From Candidatus Zipacnadia bacterium (GTDB lineage: Bacteria; Armatimonadota; Zipacnadia; Zipacnadales; Zipacnadaceae), in assembly GCA_029821455.1 (NCBI GenBank), contig JALGTI010000258.1, positions 1 through 7,286 on the forward strand: DNA of 7,286 nt, given 5' to 3'. Positions within the stretch are counted from its first letter, which is position 1; every line of letters starts with the position of its first letter. The notes below the pieces were generated by a model. That model was not told the origin of the DNA, did no database searches, and saw nothing but the letters and a program-made list of their open reading frames with translations. This document shows positions 1 to 6,930 of this stretch, piece after piece. A program made the position numbers and the translations under genes.

Positions 1-2855
1 CGCACCTCTCCGATGAGGCCGGAGTATGTAGCCTCCTGCATCCACGGGTAGGAATAGTTGAAGTAGCCCTCCATAATCCAGTCGTTCTCACGCGCCTCGG
101 CCAGGAACTCCTCGCGCACTACCTGGTTGGCCAGAGAATTGGTCACTTGGATGACTATTTCGTTTTCACCTGCGACCACAAAGTCCGTGATCTCGATGCG
201 ATGGGGCTGCCACAGGCGCGTGCCGGCGTAATTCCCATTCACCCACACCTCGGCCACATAGTAGACCTGGGCCAGCTCCAGAATCAGGCGGTAATCAGAG
301 TTAACGTATTCGTCGGCCAGGATCAAGGCGAAAACATAGGCTACGGTCCCGGACAGGTCGGCCAGGCCGAGTTCGTGCCACGCCATCAGGGGCACCGGCC
401 CCTCCAGCGGCTCATACTCGCCTCTCTTCACGGTGATGCTGCCGTTTCTGATGACATGCGCTTCAACCACCTCAGCGTGGTCTGCTGTCTCCCAGGTGGC
501 CAGCACAGGCGATTCTTGCGCCCGCATAGACAAGGCCGGCGACACATCAGGCAGCGAGCGCGCCACCAGCAGCGCCGAGCCATAGGGTGGCAACTCCAGC
601 ACAAAGCCCGTAGCCTCGGTCACCTCGTCGTGTATGGCCAGCGGCTCGATGGCCCCGGATTCCGCATCCCAGCGCTCCACCAGCAACGGCTCTTCACTGA
701 CCACCGTGAGTTCAGCTTGGAGAGCTTGGTCACTGTTGTTAAGCGCAAAGTGAACGGCTATGTCTCCCACCGGCCTGGTCGTCAGCAGCAGGTCGGGTGT
801 TAGCTCAAGAGGCTGGAGGCCATAGTGACCAGCTCTCGTGGCCAAGATGCGAACGAGCTTGAACCATAGCTCCTTGTCGGCCACCAGCACCGCATCAGGC
901 TTGATCTCCTGAGGCAAAAACTCGTCCAGAGTGCGCGGCCCCAGATAGGCGGAGGTGAAGCCATCCCACATGGGCATCGGGCCGTGGAGACCACCAAGCG
1001 TTGCGCCACTGTGGGCATCCTCAGACACCGCTTCCATAAACCACGCGTCGGCCAGCAGCTCTTGCATCGCCTGCTCGAAGCGCTCCTGGGCCTGCCACTG
1101 GCTGCAGATGGACGGCGGCAAGCCGCAGAAGCAGACCCGCCCGCCAGCGCGATGGAACTCCAACAGCTTCTCGGCTACATTCGCAGGCAGGATTGGAGTT
1201 TCGGGGATAACGACTGTGGTGTAGATCTGCCCCGGTGCCTCCAGGCCGCCGTCACCAATCTGAGCGTCGCCAATCGAAGCAGCGTCAATGAAATCGAAAG
1301 CCGTCTGGTTGCCAAGCATCAGGCCAGTTATCTCCTGCAGCGACGCCCATGCGTTCGCTGCACCTTCCCCCTGCGGATCAGCCCAGAACGGCTCGATGGG
1401 ATAGTAGACCGCGATATCGGCAAGGCCGACGCCCTGGCGCATCAAGACTGATAAGCGGCCAATATAGTCAGCGAATCCCTCGTAATGTTCCCAGAACGGA
1501 TTGCCGGGGCCGGTGTGGCAGAAGGTGCCCAGGAACTTGCCCTCGCTGGTGTCGGAGGCGATCAGCATCGGCATCAGGCAGTTGACGCCGAGCAGGTACT
1601 GGAAGTCAGCCACCCAGCGCATCTGCCAGAAGTTCAGGCCCAGGCCATAGACGGCATACGACTCGCTGGTGACCAGATTGTCCCAAGCGCTGCCCTCTTC
1701 TCCACCCTGGCCCCTCTTCAGGTGGGCGGCTGAGGAGGCAAACAGCGGGAAGCAGAAGTTGTCCTGGCCCGGGAAGATCTGTCGCCAGATGGTATCAACC
1801 CCTGGAGCCTGCAGCGCGCCGGCAGTACGGAAGAAGTCGCTGAAGCGCCCGCGAACGTGGTCGGGCAGATTGTCCTCGCCACCGACATGGCCAGTGTGAA
1901 TGAGGTCGTGCGCGGCGCACCAGTCGCTAATCTGCTGCCAGTAAGCTTCCTTGAACAGGTCCACGACAAAGTCCGCATACTCACAGCGCAAGGAGATGAC
2001 AGCCTGCGCGGGCCACTGGTCGGTGAGGTCCAGACCGATGGCCTCTGGCGCAAATAGCAGCGGCAGATACGGGCGTATGTCAAAGCCCTTGCGGTGCTCG
2101 AAGTCGTCGAAGATGCCACCGGTGTAGGGTATCTGCCCAGTGGCGACCTGCCCTGGGTGCCGTGTCTCGTCAGTGAAGATGCCGGGAATGACATTGCCGA
2201 AGAACTCGCCGCAGAACTGGGCGTAGCGCGCGTGTGTAACCTCGATGAAGCGGGCGACACAAGCGGGGCTGAGGGTATCAGGCACATGGCTGTTTTCGGG
2301 AGGTTCCGGCAGGATGCGTTTGACGATGAAGAAGCAGATATGCGTGGCCCCGGCTGGTGCGCTGACCGGCTGACCGGGTTCCCACGCCACCAGGCGGAGG
2401 CTATACCCCTCCATCACAGCTACCGCACACACGCATTCATCTGGACATGTGTGGACCTGCTCCACTGGCACGACCTCAGGAACCAGCACCTGGGCGTAGA
2501 ACTCGGGGTGCCCCTCCATCACCTTGCCCTGCGCATCGCCACTGGGCCAGCCGCCCTCATCATACAGCCACAAGTGGAGGCCCTCACGCCGGGCGCACTG
2601 CGCCGCGTGGCGCACCAATTCGAAGTACTCATCTGAGAGGTAATCAGGCTCACAACCACCGAGCCTGCGCGCCTCAAACTGTCTGGCGATGGGATGGAGT
2701 ACGAAGCCGCCCAGCCCCTTCTCCTTGAAGTCAGTGATCTGTTGCTCGATGCTCACGGGGGTCATCTGCCCGTTCCACATCCAGAACATTATCGGCCGGA
2801 ACGCAGCCGGTGGCACGGTGAATTCATCTCTCAGGCGGGTCAGGGCGTCATTCAT
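1..2855 (-). CDS. GH106-like glycoside hydrolase (alpha-L-rhamnosidase type), 3' end cut by the window edge
   Basis: The frame is open for 951 complete codons from ATG at 2855 and leaves the window without a stop. Seen in the sequence: an early FWMWNG motif (residues 24-29), FKEKGLGGF (43-51), LYDEGGWPSG (97-106), FTDE (227-230), HTGHVGGEDN (320-329), LVTSESYAVYG (394-404), and a C-terminal galactose-binding-like jelly roll (about 840-912) with VWVNGNYAG (870-878), WQPHRIEIT (882-890) and GENEIVIQVTN (896-906). This order of motifs is typical of GH106 (Pfam Glyco_hydro_106) and related large glycosidases, which release terminal sugars such as alpha-L-rhamnose from plant or microbial glycans. 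E230, E327 and E398 sit in conserved-looking motifs and are candidate catalytic acids; this is inference. No signal peptide is visible, so the enzyme is probably cytoplasmic. The start is supported by GAGGAG 8 bases upstream, and the gene follows the preceding hydrolase by 5 bases. The exact substrate is unknown; a sister family of GH106 is possible. Confidence 0.85.
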   Translation of the reverse strand, partial: MNDALTRLRDEFTVPPAAFRPIMFWMWNGQMTPVSIEQQITDFKEKGLGGFVLHPIARQFEARRLGGCEPDYLSDEYFELVRHAAQCARREGLHLWLYDEGGWPSGDAQGKVMEGHPEFYAQVLVPEVVPVEQVHTCPDECVCAVAVMEGYSLRLVAWEPGQPVSAPAGATHICFFIVKRILPEPPENSHVPDTLSPACVARFIEVTHARYAQFCGEFFGNVIPGIFTDETRHPGQVATGQIPYTGGIFDDFEHRKGFDIRPYLPLLFAPEAIGLDLTDQWPAQAVISLRCEYADFVVDLFKEAYWQQISDWCAAHDLIHTGHVGGEDNLPDHVRGRFSDFFRTAGALQAPGVDTIWRQIFPGQDNFCFPLFASSAAHLKRGQGGEEGSAWDNLVTSESYAVYGLGLNFWQMRWVADFQYLLGVNCLMPMLIASDTSEGKFLGTFCHTGPGNPFWEHYEGFADYIGRLSVLMRQGVGLADIAVYYPIEPFWADPQGEGAANAWASLQEITGLMLGNQTAFDFIDAASIGDAQIGDGGLEAPGQIYTTVVIPETPILPANVAEKLLEFHRAGGRVCFCGLPPSICSQWQAQERFEQAMQELLADAWFMEAVSEDAHSGATLGGLHGPMPMWDGFTSAYLGPRTLDEFLPQEIKPDAVLVADKELWFKLVRILATRAGHYGLQPLELTPDLLLTTRPVGDIAVHFALNNSDQALQAELTVVSEEPLLVERWDAESGAIEPLAIHDEVTEATGFVLELPPYGSALLVARSLPDVSPALSMRAQESPVLATWETADHAEVVEAHVIRNGSITVKRGEYEPLEGPVPLMAWHELGLADLSGTVAYVFALILADEYVNSDYRLILELAQVYYVAEVWVNGNYAGTRLWQPHRIEITDFVVAGENEIVIQVTNSLANQVVREEFLAEARENDWIMEGYFNYSYPWMQEATYSGLIGEV

Positions 2856-2860
2856 CGTCC

Positions 2861-4363
2861 TCACTCCTCAGCGGCCGGCTGTTCAGGTGCAGCATAGAGA
2901 CCGACCTCGCCTACCCACATAATGTTGGGGCGTTGCTGTGGCCCGCCACCGGCCGGCTGGAGTATCCGCCAGCGCTGGGCGTTGATACCGGGAATCGTGA
3001 CCTCCGTGTAGGCTGACCGGCGATTGGCATCAACCTGGGCAATCCCCACCCAGTCGGCCTCAAGCTCATCATAGACCTGGATCTGAAAATCGCGGGACAC
3101 GAACAGCTCGCCATTGTCAAACGGCCAGACAAGCACTAGCCGGCCAATGGCCCTTGATTCGGGTAGGTCAATCTCGATCCAGTGCTCAACAGTCGTGTCC
3201 GCTGAGGCCCAGGCCGCGTCGGTCCAGTGCGCATCGGGCGGCGGCAGGGGCACCCCGTCGTTCAGCGGGAGCGGGTCATAGCCGGAGTAACTGCTGTCAG
3301 TTGCTATCGTGGCAGTCAGGGCCAGGTTGTCCCAGCCCTCAAACTCAGGCTGGCCGAAGCAGAATACATTGACCGGCTCGCTCTGGCGTTCCGCGCCTCG
3401 GCCCCTCTCGCCGCTGAGGCGGACCCTGATCTGATACTCGTTGGCCTCAGCGTCGGCGGGGATGGTCACGCTGAAGTCGCAAGCCGTGGTCTGTCCGGGC
3501 GCGATCTGTAGGAAGCTCTCTTCAGGGTCCGAAGTCCAGCCCATCGGCAGAATCAGCCGCACCCGGACATCTAGTTCGTCTCTGCGCAGGTTATGCACTT
3601 CGGCAGTCAGCTTCCGAATAGTGTCGCGGGCGGAGGCTGGCTGAGCAACCAGAGCGACGGTGGCCGTCTCGCTTGCCGATGTGTTCAGATACGCCCTGGT
3701 GCTAAGTCGCTGGCCGTCGAGCTCCGTGCTCACTACTACCGTGTTGCTCTGCCACTGTCCCGGCGACAATGAGGCGGGCAGGCCCATGTTCAGGCGCAGC
3801 CTGCGGGTCTCGCCCGGTTCGATTGGCTCATACTGCGTCCCCTCGGTGTCTTCCGTCTCGCTGTTCAGCAGCAGGGCGACCGGGTCACTGGCAGCGCTAT
3901 CAGCGTTGACCAGAGATATGGCCCAGTCAACATCCGCGCCGGGGGCCGGGTCGCCTTCAAGTTTGCCATACAGCTTGAGGCCCTGCAGGATCATCCGCGC
4001 CCGCAGCAGATGAGACGTGGCAATGCCGATGTCACGCGCAAATCGTTGCGGTCCAGTCTCGGATGCCCCTGCAGGAAGCTCAAGAGTCTTGATCAACTCG
4101 ATGAGTCGAGGTAACTGGGCCGCGCATTGGTCTGCGGGGACTGCCCCCTGACGTATCTCGGCAGCATATTCTCGCAGGTACTCACCCCAGTCGCGCCCAC
4201 TCATCGCCACCAGTTGCCCATCGCCGCGCAGGTCCACCTCACCACTAGCTGTCCGCTGCCGCTCCATCGCCTCGGCGGCAAGCTGAATGCAGCCGGCGGC
4301 TACATCAATGCGTCGCCCGAGGTGAATCGCTGCACAGTCTTGTGCGGAGAGCGTCAGCTTCAA
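2861..4363 (-). CDS. C-terminal fragment of the exported hydrolase: helical linker, NEW3-like domain and F5/8C domain
   Basis: The frame is 500 codons from a TTG at 4363, but it is open further upstream to a TGA near 4419, and the bases before the TTG read PLEWQGKDTE, which fits a protein continuing from the middle piece. The TTG has no convincing ribosome-binding site. Residues about 15-135 are helix-rich. Residues about 235-333 resemble a NEW3-type domain (LILPMGWTSDP, IAPGQTTACDFSVTIPADA). Residues about 337-492 form an F5/8C (discoidin, CBM32-like) domain: GWDNLALTATIATDSSY, HWIEIDLPESRAIGRLVLV, SRDFQIQVYD, WRILQPAG and VGEVGLYA. Such domains bind sugars at the cell surface or on substrate. 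The end (PEQPAAEE) has no anchor or sorting signal. The stop is at 2861-2863, five bases before the next gene. Confidence 0.8.
   Translation of the reverse strand: MKLTLSAQDCAAIHLGRRIDVAAGCIQLAAEAMERQRTASGEVDLRGDGQLVAMSGRDWGEYLREYAAEIRQGAVPADQCAAQLPRLIELIKTLELPAGASETGPQRFARDIGIATSHLLRARMILQGLKLYGKLEGDPAPGADVDWAISLVNADSAASDPVALLLNSETEDTEGTQYEPIEPGETRRLRLNMGLPASLSPGQWQSNTVVVSTELDGQRLSTRAYLNTSASETATVALVAQPASARDTIRKLTAEVHNLRRDELDVRVRLILPMGWTSDPEESFLQIAPGQTTACDFSVTIPADAEANEYQIRVRLSGERGRGAERQSEPVNVFCFGQPEFEGWDNLALTATIATDSSYSGYDPLPLNDGVPLPPPDAHWTDAAWASADTTVEHWIEIDLPESRAIGRLVLVWPFDNGELFVSRDFQIQVYDELEADWVGIAQVDANRRSAYTEVTIPGINAQRWRILQPAGGGPQQRPNIMWVGEVGLYAAPEQPAAEE
2864..2869 (-). promoter_or_regulatory. 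Shine-Dalgarno of the GH106-like gene, overlapping the upstream coding end
   Basis: GAGGAG lies 8 bases before the ATG at 2855 and is itself the last two Glu codons of the upstream gene, whose TGA stop is at 2861-2863. A second GAGG at 2859-2862 is too close to the start to be the main site. Five bases separate stop and start, so translational coupling of the two hydrolases is likely. Confidence 0.7.
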
Positions 4364-4844
4364 CTCTGTGTCTTTGCCTTGCCATTCCAGTGGGCTGGCT
4401 CTCAGTGGTGTTCAGCACGGTGATGTGTAGATTGCCGGTAGCGGCGTCACCAAAGCGCTCCAGCCAGATGTCGCCATCCTCACAGCGTGCCTCTGTCAGC
4501 ACCTGCCAGCCTGCGCCGGCCACCTGTCGGATGATGGGGATGAACCGAACGAACAGGTCACGGTCACGATTGTACAGGTCAGGCTCATGCCAGTAGCGGA
4601 GGGTGGTCCATTTGTCCTGCTCTGCGTCGTAGGTGCTGCTGTCAAAACACGACGGGTGCAAGCCGTAAAACAGCGACCGGCGGAAGTAGGAGCTCATCAT
4701 ATCGAGGTCAAACGCCCGGAAGTCCACGTTGTTGAGCAGCAGGTATGGACGCTGCCAGGACATCCACCTGTAGGCGTTGAGCGTTGCGTCACTATCTGGC
4801 CGATACTTCCCATCCCGTAGCCAGCCTATCTCCGTCCCGGGCAC
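4305..4844 (-). CDS. Middle fragment of the exported hydrolase: end of catalytic barrel and following beta domain
   Basis: This 179-codon frame begins at a GTG (4844) with no visible ribosome-binding site, so it is not expected to be an independent gene. It continues the upstream frame one base out of phase. PGTEIGWLRDGKYRPD (2-17) holds the glutamate that becomes E677 in the rebuilt protein. AYRWMSWQRPYLLLNN (24-39) is a barrel strand typical of large TIM-barrel glycosidases, and SYFRRSLFYGLHPSCF (52-67) follows. The segment from about 112 to 147 (WQVLTEARCEDGDIWLERFG, then HITVLNTTE) looks like strands of the beta domain that caps such barrels. The last 28 or so residues are basic and out of phase; the true continuation lies in the next frame. 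Confidence refers to it being a real coding piece rather than a complete protein. Confidence 0.7.
   Translation of the reverse strand: MPGTEIGWLRDGKYRPDSDATLNAYRWMSWQRPYLLLNNVDFRAFDLDMMSSYFRRSLFYGLHPSCFDSSTYDAEQDKWTTLRYWHEPDLYNRDRDLFVRFIPIIRQVAGAGWQVLTEARCEDGDIWLERFGDAATGNLHITVLNTTESQPTGMARQRHRVEADALRTRLCSDSPRATH
4392..4394 (-). other. Probable frameshift site 2 (one base too many in a CCC run)
   Basis: The middle frame reads NTTESQP, then loses protein-like character. The C-terminal frame reads LEWQGKDTELKLTLSAQD from just after this point. Removing one base of the CCC (minus-strand sense) fuses them. The switch must lie between about 4419, where the downstream frame has a stop, and about 4365, so the placement in this run is the most economical choice, not proven. 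Confidence 0.6.
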
Positions 4845-6861
4845 GATAGACCCAGTTGGCCATCAGCAGCCGGCCCCGCGAGTGCAGGTCCTCGGCTATC
4901 CACTTCACAAACTCCCAGGTAGAGAACCACTGCAGGATGCCCGGGTGCTTGCTTTCATAGTCGAAGGTCAGCGGCGTGTCCACATAGTCGAAGTGGGCAC
5001 GGTTGCAGTTCACGTAATTACCCCAGCCCTCAATGCTGTCCAGATACATCCCGTCTGTGCCGGGCATCGGCTGAAGCCGGTGCTGCTGACCCCGGGGCCC
5101 GAAGCGTACCTCTGCTGAGCCAGGCTCATAGTTTATGTGCGCGCGATTCCTCGCGCCCTCCTCAGCAGGCAGTTCCGGGTCCGTGTTGTAGGTGAACTGC
5201 GCTCCATCACACCACGGTGTATTGCGCAAAGACAGATAGAATGTCCCATCTGGTCGCTTGATGCCGCCTGCAGCGAGTGCCCTTGCACAATCGCGGTGGA
5301 ACTGATTGTCGCCAGCCTTGTACGTCTCGACATACTTCATTGCATCCTCGTATGTCCGCGGCACCTCTTTGGGCATCGGCATCCACCAGCTCTGCGGCTC
5401 CACATAGGGGAAGCTGTAGACGCCCAGCTCATCGTCAAAGGCCACATTCGGCGCGCCCTCCTGGAACATAAAGCCGAAGTCGTCGGGATCTTCGACTGTG
5501 GCGATGTCGGTGAAGGGCATCCAGATACCCTCTTTCATCGTTCGCTTGACGAAGAATTCGGGGAACAAGCTGGCATAGCGGGCACTGGCGACCCGGAAGT
5601 CGCCTCCCGCGTCGAACAGGAAGAATCTGAACGGTGCTCTGGAGGGGAAGCGTGCGCAGTCTGCGGCAAGCCCGAGGTCGAAGCTGATGGAGAAGCGCTC
5701 GGCGGTCGAGTCGTACAGCATTCGCGAGACTGTCGGCTCATCCAGCCGCGTCGCCAGGGCCAGGCCCCGGTCACCCTTGCTGATGACCGCTAGCGGATAG
5801 AAGGAATGCTTTTGCCGCACCCCGGCGCCATTGCCGCGCAGGTTCTCATATTCAGTGCCCGGCTCAACACTGCGCTTGTTGCGCACATCATCCCACCAGA
5901 TGAGGTCATCCGGCGCGACCGGCAGCGCAAATGCCACCGAGACCGCCCGGTCCTGGCCCGTAAGGTCCTCGATCAGACCTGTTATAGACAGACAAGAGTT
6001 GTTAACCTGCTCAACTTCCCAACTCAGCCGCAGGCCGATGGCCTCCAGTTCCGCGGGCCGCAGCCACGCTGTATTGGCCGCACAGTCGCGCACCAGAAAG
6101 CCACTGTAGCTGTCGCGCCGGCCGCCTAATGTTTTGCCCTGCATTTCCACACTCGCTGCATTAGAGGCGAGGTTAAGCGTCAAACCCTCTGTTGTGAAGC
6201 TCTGTGGATCGGTTCCATAGGCCGGCGCTTCCAGTAACGGCATCGAGCCACCATCCAGCCTCATCACTCTTGCTGCCTCCATGCCTGCCACCTCCCAGGT
6301 GTAAGTATCAGCAAGCTGCAACTGGCTCTCATACATGCAAAGAGATATGCGGGCAACATCGCTGCGGTCATAGCCGCTGATGTCGTCGGCAATGCGCATC
6401 CACTTGCCCACAGGGACCGAGCGCCGATGATACTGCTGCTTGTCGCTGCCGCGCTGGTACACAACGATGCTCAGGTCCTTGCTAGTAACCTCGGGGCTGT
6501 TACTGGTCACGCGCACCCAGCAGCGCAGGGCCGTGAGACTGTCCAGGTTTGGGCCTTCCCCCTCTGCGAACACAAGGTCCGCTCCGGGGTAGCGCTCTTG
6601 ACCATTGCCATCGTTGCTGATCGTGACGTGAAGCGCCTCCGTCAGGCCCGACGCTGGTGCTGCGCCTTCTATCGGGGCCATATCAACAGTTGCGCCTCTT
6701 GGCCGCAAATCGGTGACGGTAGCCATCAGGTCCAGGCTGTGAGCCGATGCCGGCGGAGCAGCAAGCATCAGTATCACCGCCGCCCACAGAACCGGCCAGC
6801 AATGCGTTGCGATAGAATATCCAGCGGCACAGAGCCTTGACAACGGGGTAAGCATGCACAT
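4792..6861 (-). CDS. N-terminal fragment of the exported hydrolase: signal peptide, beta domains and first part of the catalytic barrel
   Basis: This frame runs 689 codons from ATG at 6861 to a TAG reached only after the frame shifts. Residues 1-40 form a signal peptide: a short N-terminal region, a hydrophobic core (WPVLWAAVILMLAA) and ASA before the likely cleavage site. Residues about 45-200 are beta-rich and end in a stretch (YTWEVAGMEAARV) like the end of a carbohydrate-binding sandwich. Residues about 215-435 form a second beta region closing with FRVASARYASLFPEFF. The catalytic part begins near RTMKEGIWMPF (440-450) and includes GTDGMYLDSIEGWGN (601-615), where D608 is a likely active-site acid, and GRLLMANW (663-670), a barrel strand. 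The last 15 or so residues (after about 674) are out-of-frame readthrough. ATG 6861 is preferred over the in-frame ATG at 6855 because GGAGG lies 9 bases before it. Confidence 0.8.
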   Translation of the reverse strand: MCMLTPLSRLCAAGYSIATHCWPVLWAAVILMLAAPPASAHSLDLMATVTDLRPRGATVDMAPIEGAAPASGLTEALHVTISNDGNGQERYPGADLVFAEGEGPNLDSLTALRCWVRVTSNSPEVTSKDLSIVVYQRGSDKQQYHRRSVPVGKWMRIADDISGYDRSDVARISLCMYESQLQLADTYTWEVAGMEAARVMRLDGGSMPLLEAPAYGTDPQSFTTEGLTLNLASNAASVEMQGKTLGGRRDSYSGFLVRDCAANTAWLRPAELEAIGLRLSWEVEQVNNSCLSITGLIEDLTGQDRAVSVAFALPVAPDDLIWWDDVRNKRSVEPGTEYENLRGNGAGVRQKHSFYPLAVISKGDRGLALATRLDEPTVSRMLYDSTAERFSISFDLGLAADCARFPSRAPFRFFLFDAGGDFRVASARYASLFPEFFVKRTMKEGIWMPFTDIATVEDPDDFGFMFQEGAPNVAFDDELGVYSFPYVEPQSWWMPMPKEVPRTYEDAMKYVETYKAGDNQFHRDCARALAAGGIKRPDGTFYLSLRNTPWCDGAQFTYNTDPELPAEEGARNRAHINYEPGSAEVRFGPRGQQHRLQPMPGTDGMYLDSIEGWGNYVNCNRAHFDYVDTPLTFDYESKHPGILQWFSTWEFVKWIAEDLHSRGRLLMANWVYRARDGDRLATGWEVSAR
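4836..4841 (-). other. Probable frameshift site 1 (one base too many in CCCGGG)
   Basis: The N-terminal frame reads sensibly to about VYR (codon at 4845-4843) and the middle frame reads sensibly from GTEIGW (4838 onward). The phase changes by one base between them. Dropping one C or G from CCCGGG joins the frames with no stop and no residue lost. A larger out-of-frame deletion is possible but not needed. The exact base cannot be fixed within the run. Confidence 0.6.
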
Positions 6862-6870
6862 CGGTGAACG

Positions 6871-6875
6871 CCTCC
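6871..6875 (-). promoter_or_regulatory. Shine-Dalgarno of the exported hydrolase
   Basis: GGAGG on the minus strand lies 9 bases before ATG 6861 and 15 bases before the second in-frame ATG at 6855. This decides the start in favour of 6861. Signal-peptide geometry is compatible with either start. Confidence 0.75.
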
Positions 6876-6899
6876 AGTCATCTCTGAGTACTCGTTAGA

Positions 6900-6919
6900 A
6901 TACGCCGCCGGCGGCGTAT
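6900..6919. repeat. Perfect 20-bp palindrome between the DUF2752 gene and the hydrolase gene
   Basis: The arms ATACGCCGCC and GGCGGCGTAT are exact reverse complements with no spacer; as RNA this gives an 8-bp stem with a CCGG loop. It begins 11 bases after the stop of the DUF2752 gene and ends 38 bases before the hydrolase start. No run of T follows on either strand, so it is not a standard intrinsic terminator. It may be an imperfect transcription end, a stabilising 3' hairpin, or an operator for a dimeric regulator. Confidence 0.6.
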
Positions 6920-6930
6920 CACCTGCAAGA

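Larger units (their letters stand above)
2861..6861 (-). pseudogene. Large exported multidomain glycoside-hydrolase-type protein, interrupted by two frameshifts (or two sequence errors)
   Basis: Three overlapping frames in three phases encode consecutive parts of one protein. Removing one base from CCCGGG at 4836-4841 gives ...NWVYRAGTEIGW..., and removing one base from the GGG at 4392-4394 gives ...NTTESQPLEWQGKDTEL.... The span is then 3,999 bases, exactly 1,333 codons with the stop. Rebuilt layout (1,332 residues): signal peptide 1-40; beta-rich N-terminal regions about 45-440, the first resembling a carbohydrate-binding sandwich; probable TIM-barrel catalytic domain about 441-780; beta domain to about 835; helical segment about 850-965; NEW3-like domain about 1067-1165; F5/8C discoidin-like domain about 1169-1324. 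Candidate catalytic residues are D608 in MYLDSIEGW and E677 in GTEIGW. The protein should act outside the cytoplasm on a polysaccharide. The specific CAZy family is not recognised. Whether the gene is truly dead or only mis-sequenced cannot be told from this copy. Confidence 0.75.

Noticed and set aside
147..803. Long plus-strand open frame (218 codons)
   Set aside because: It lies wholly antisense to the GH106-like gene, has no recognisable domain or ribosome-binding site, and its residue composition (rich in His, Gln, Arg, Gly) is that of a GC-rich shadow.
1718..2287. Minus-strand open frame (189 codons)
   Set aside because: Out of phase within the GH106-like gene, rich in Ser, Arg and Thr, with no domain. 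The true frame is open through the whole interval with recognisable motifs.
2094..2636. Plus-strand open frame (180 codons)
   Set aside because: Antisense to the conserved N-terminal catalytic part of the GH106-like gene; no independent support.
4365..4850. Programmed ribosomal frameshifting as the explanation for the three frames
   Set aside because: No slippery heptamer, stimulatory Shine-Dalgarno or rare-codon stop arrangement is visible at either junction, and two successive programmed shifts in one gene would be exceptional.
5137..5793. Plus-strand open frame (218 codons)
   Set aside because: Antisense to the exported hydrolase; low-complexity composition and no family resemblance.
6427..6840. 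Plus-strand open frame (137 codons) opposite the signal-peptide region
   Set aside because: Antisense to the hydrolase N-terminus, without a ribosome-binding site or domain.
6900..6930. Intrinsic terminator of the DUF2752 gene
   Set aside because: The hairpin is good, but the bases following it on the minus strand are TCTAACGAG rather than a T-run, so the terminator call was downgraded to a palindrome.
6914..6930. Sigma-70-like promoter (TTGCAG ... TATTCT) for the hydrolase operon
   Set aside because: The match to consensus is poor in both boxes and the spacing is about 20 bases; the elements also overlap the palindrome, so no promoter is called.
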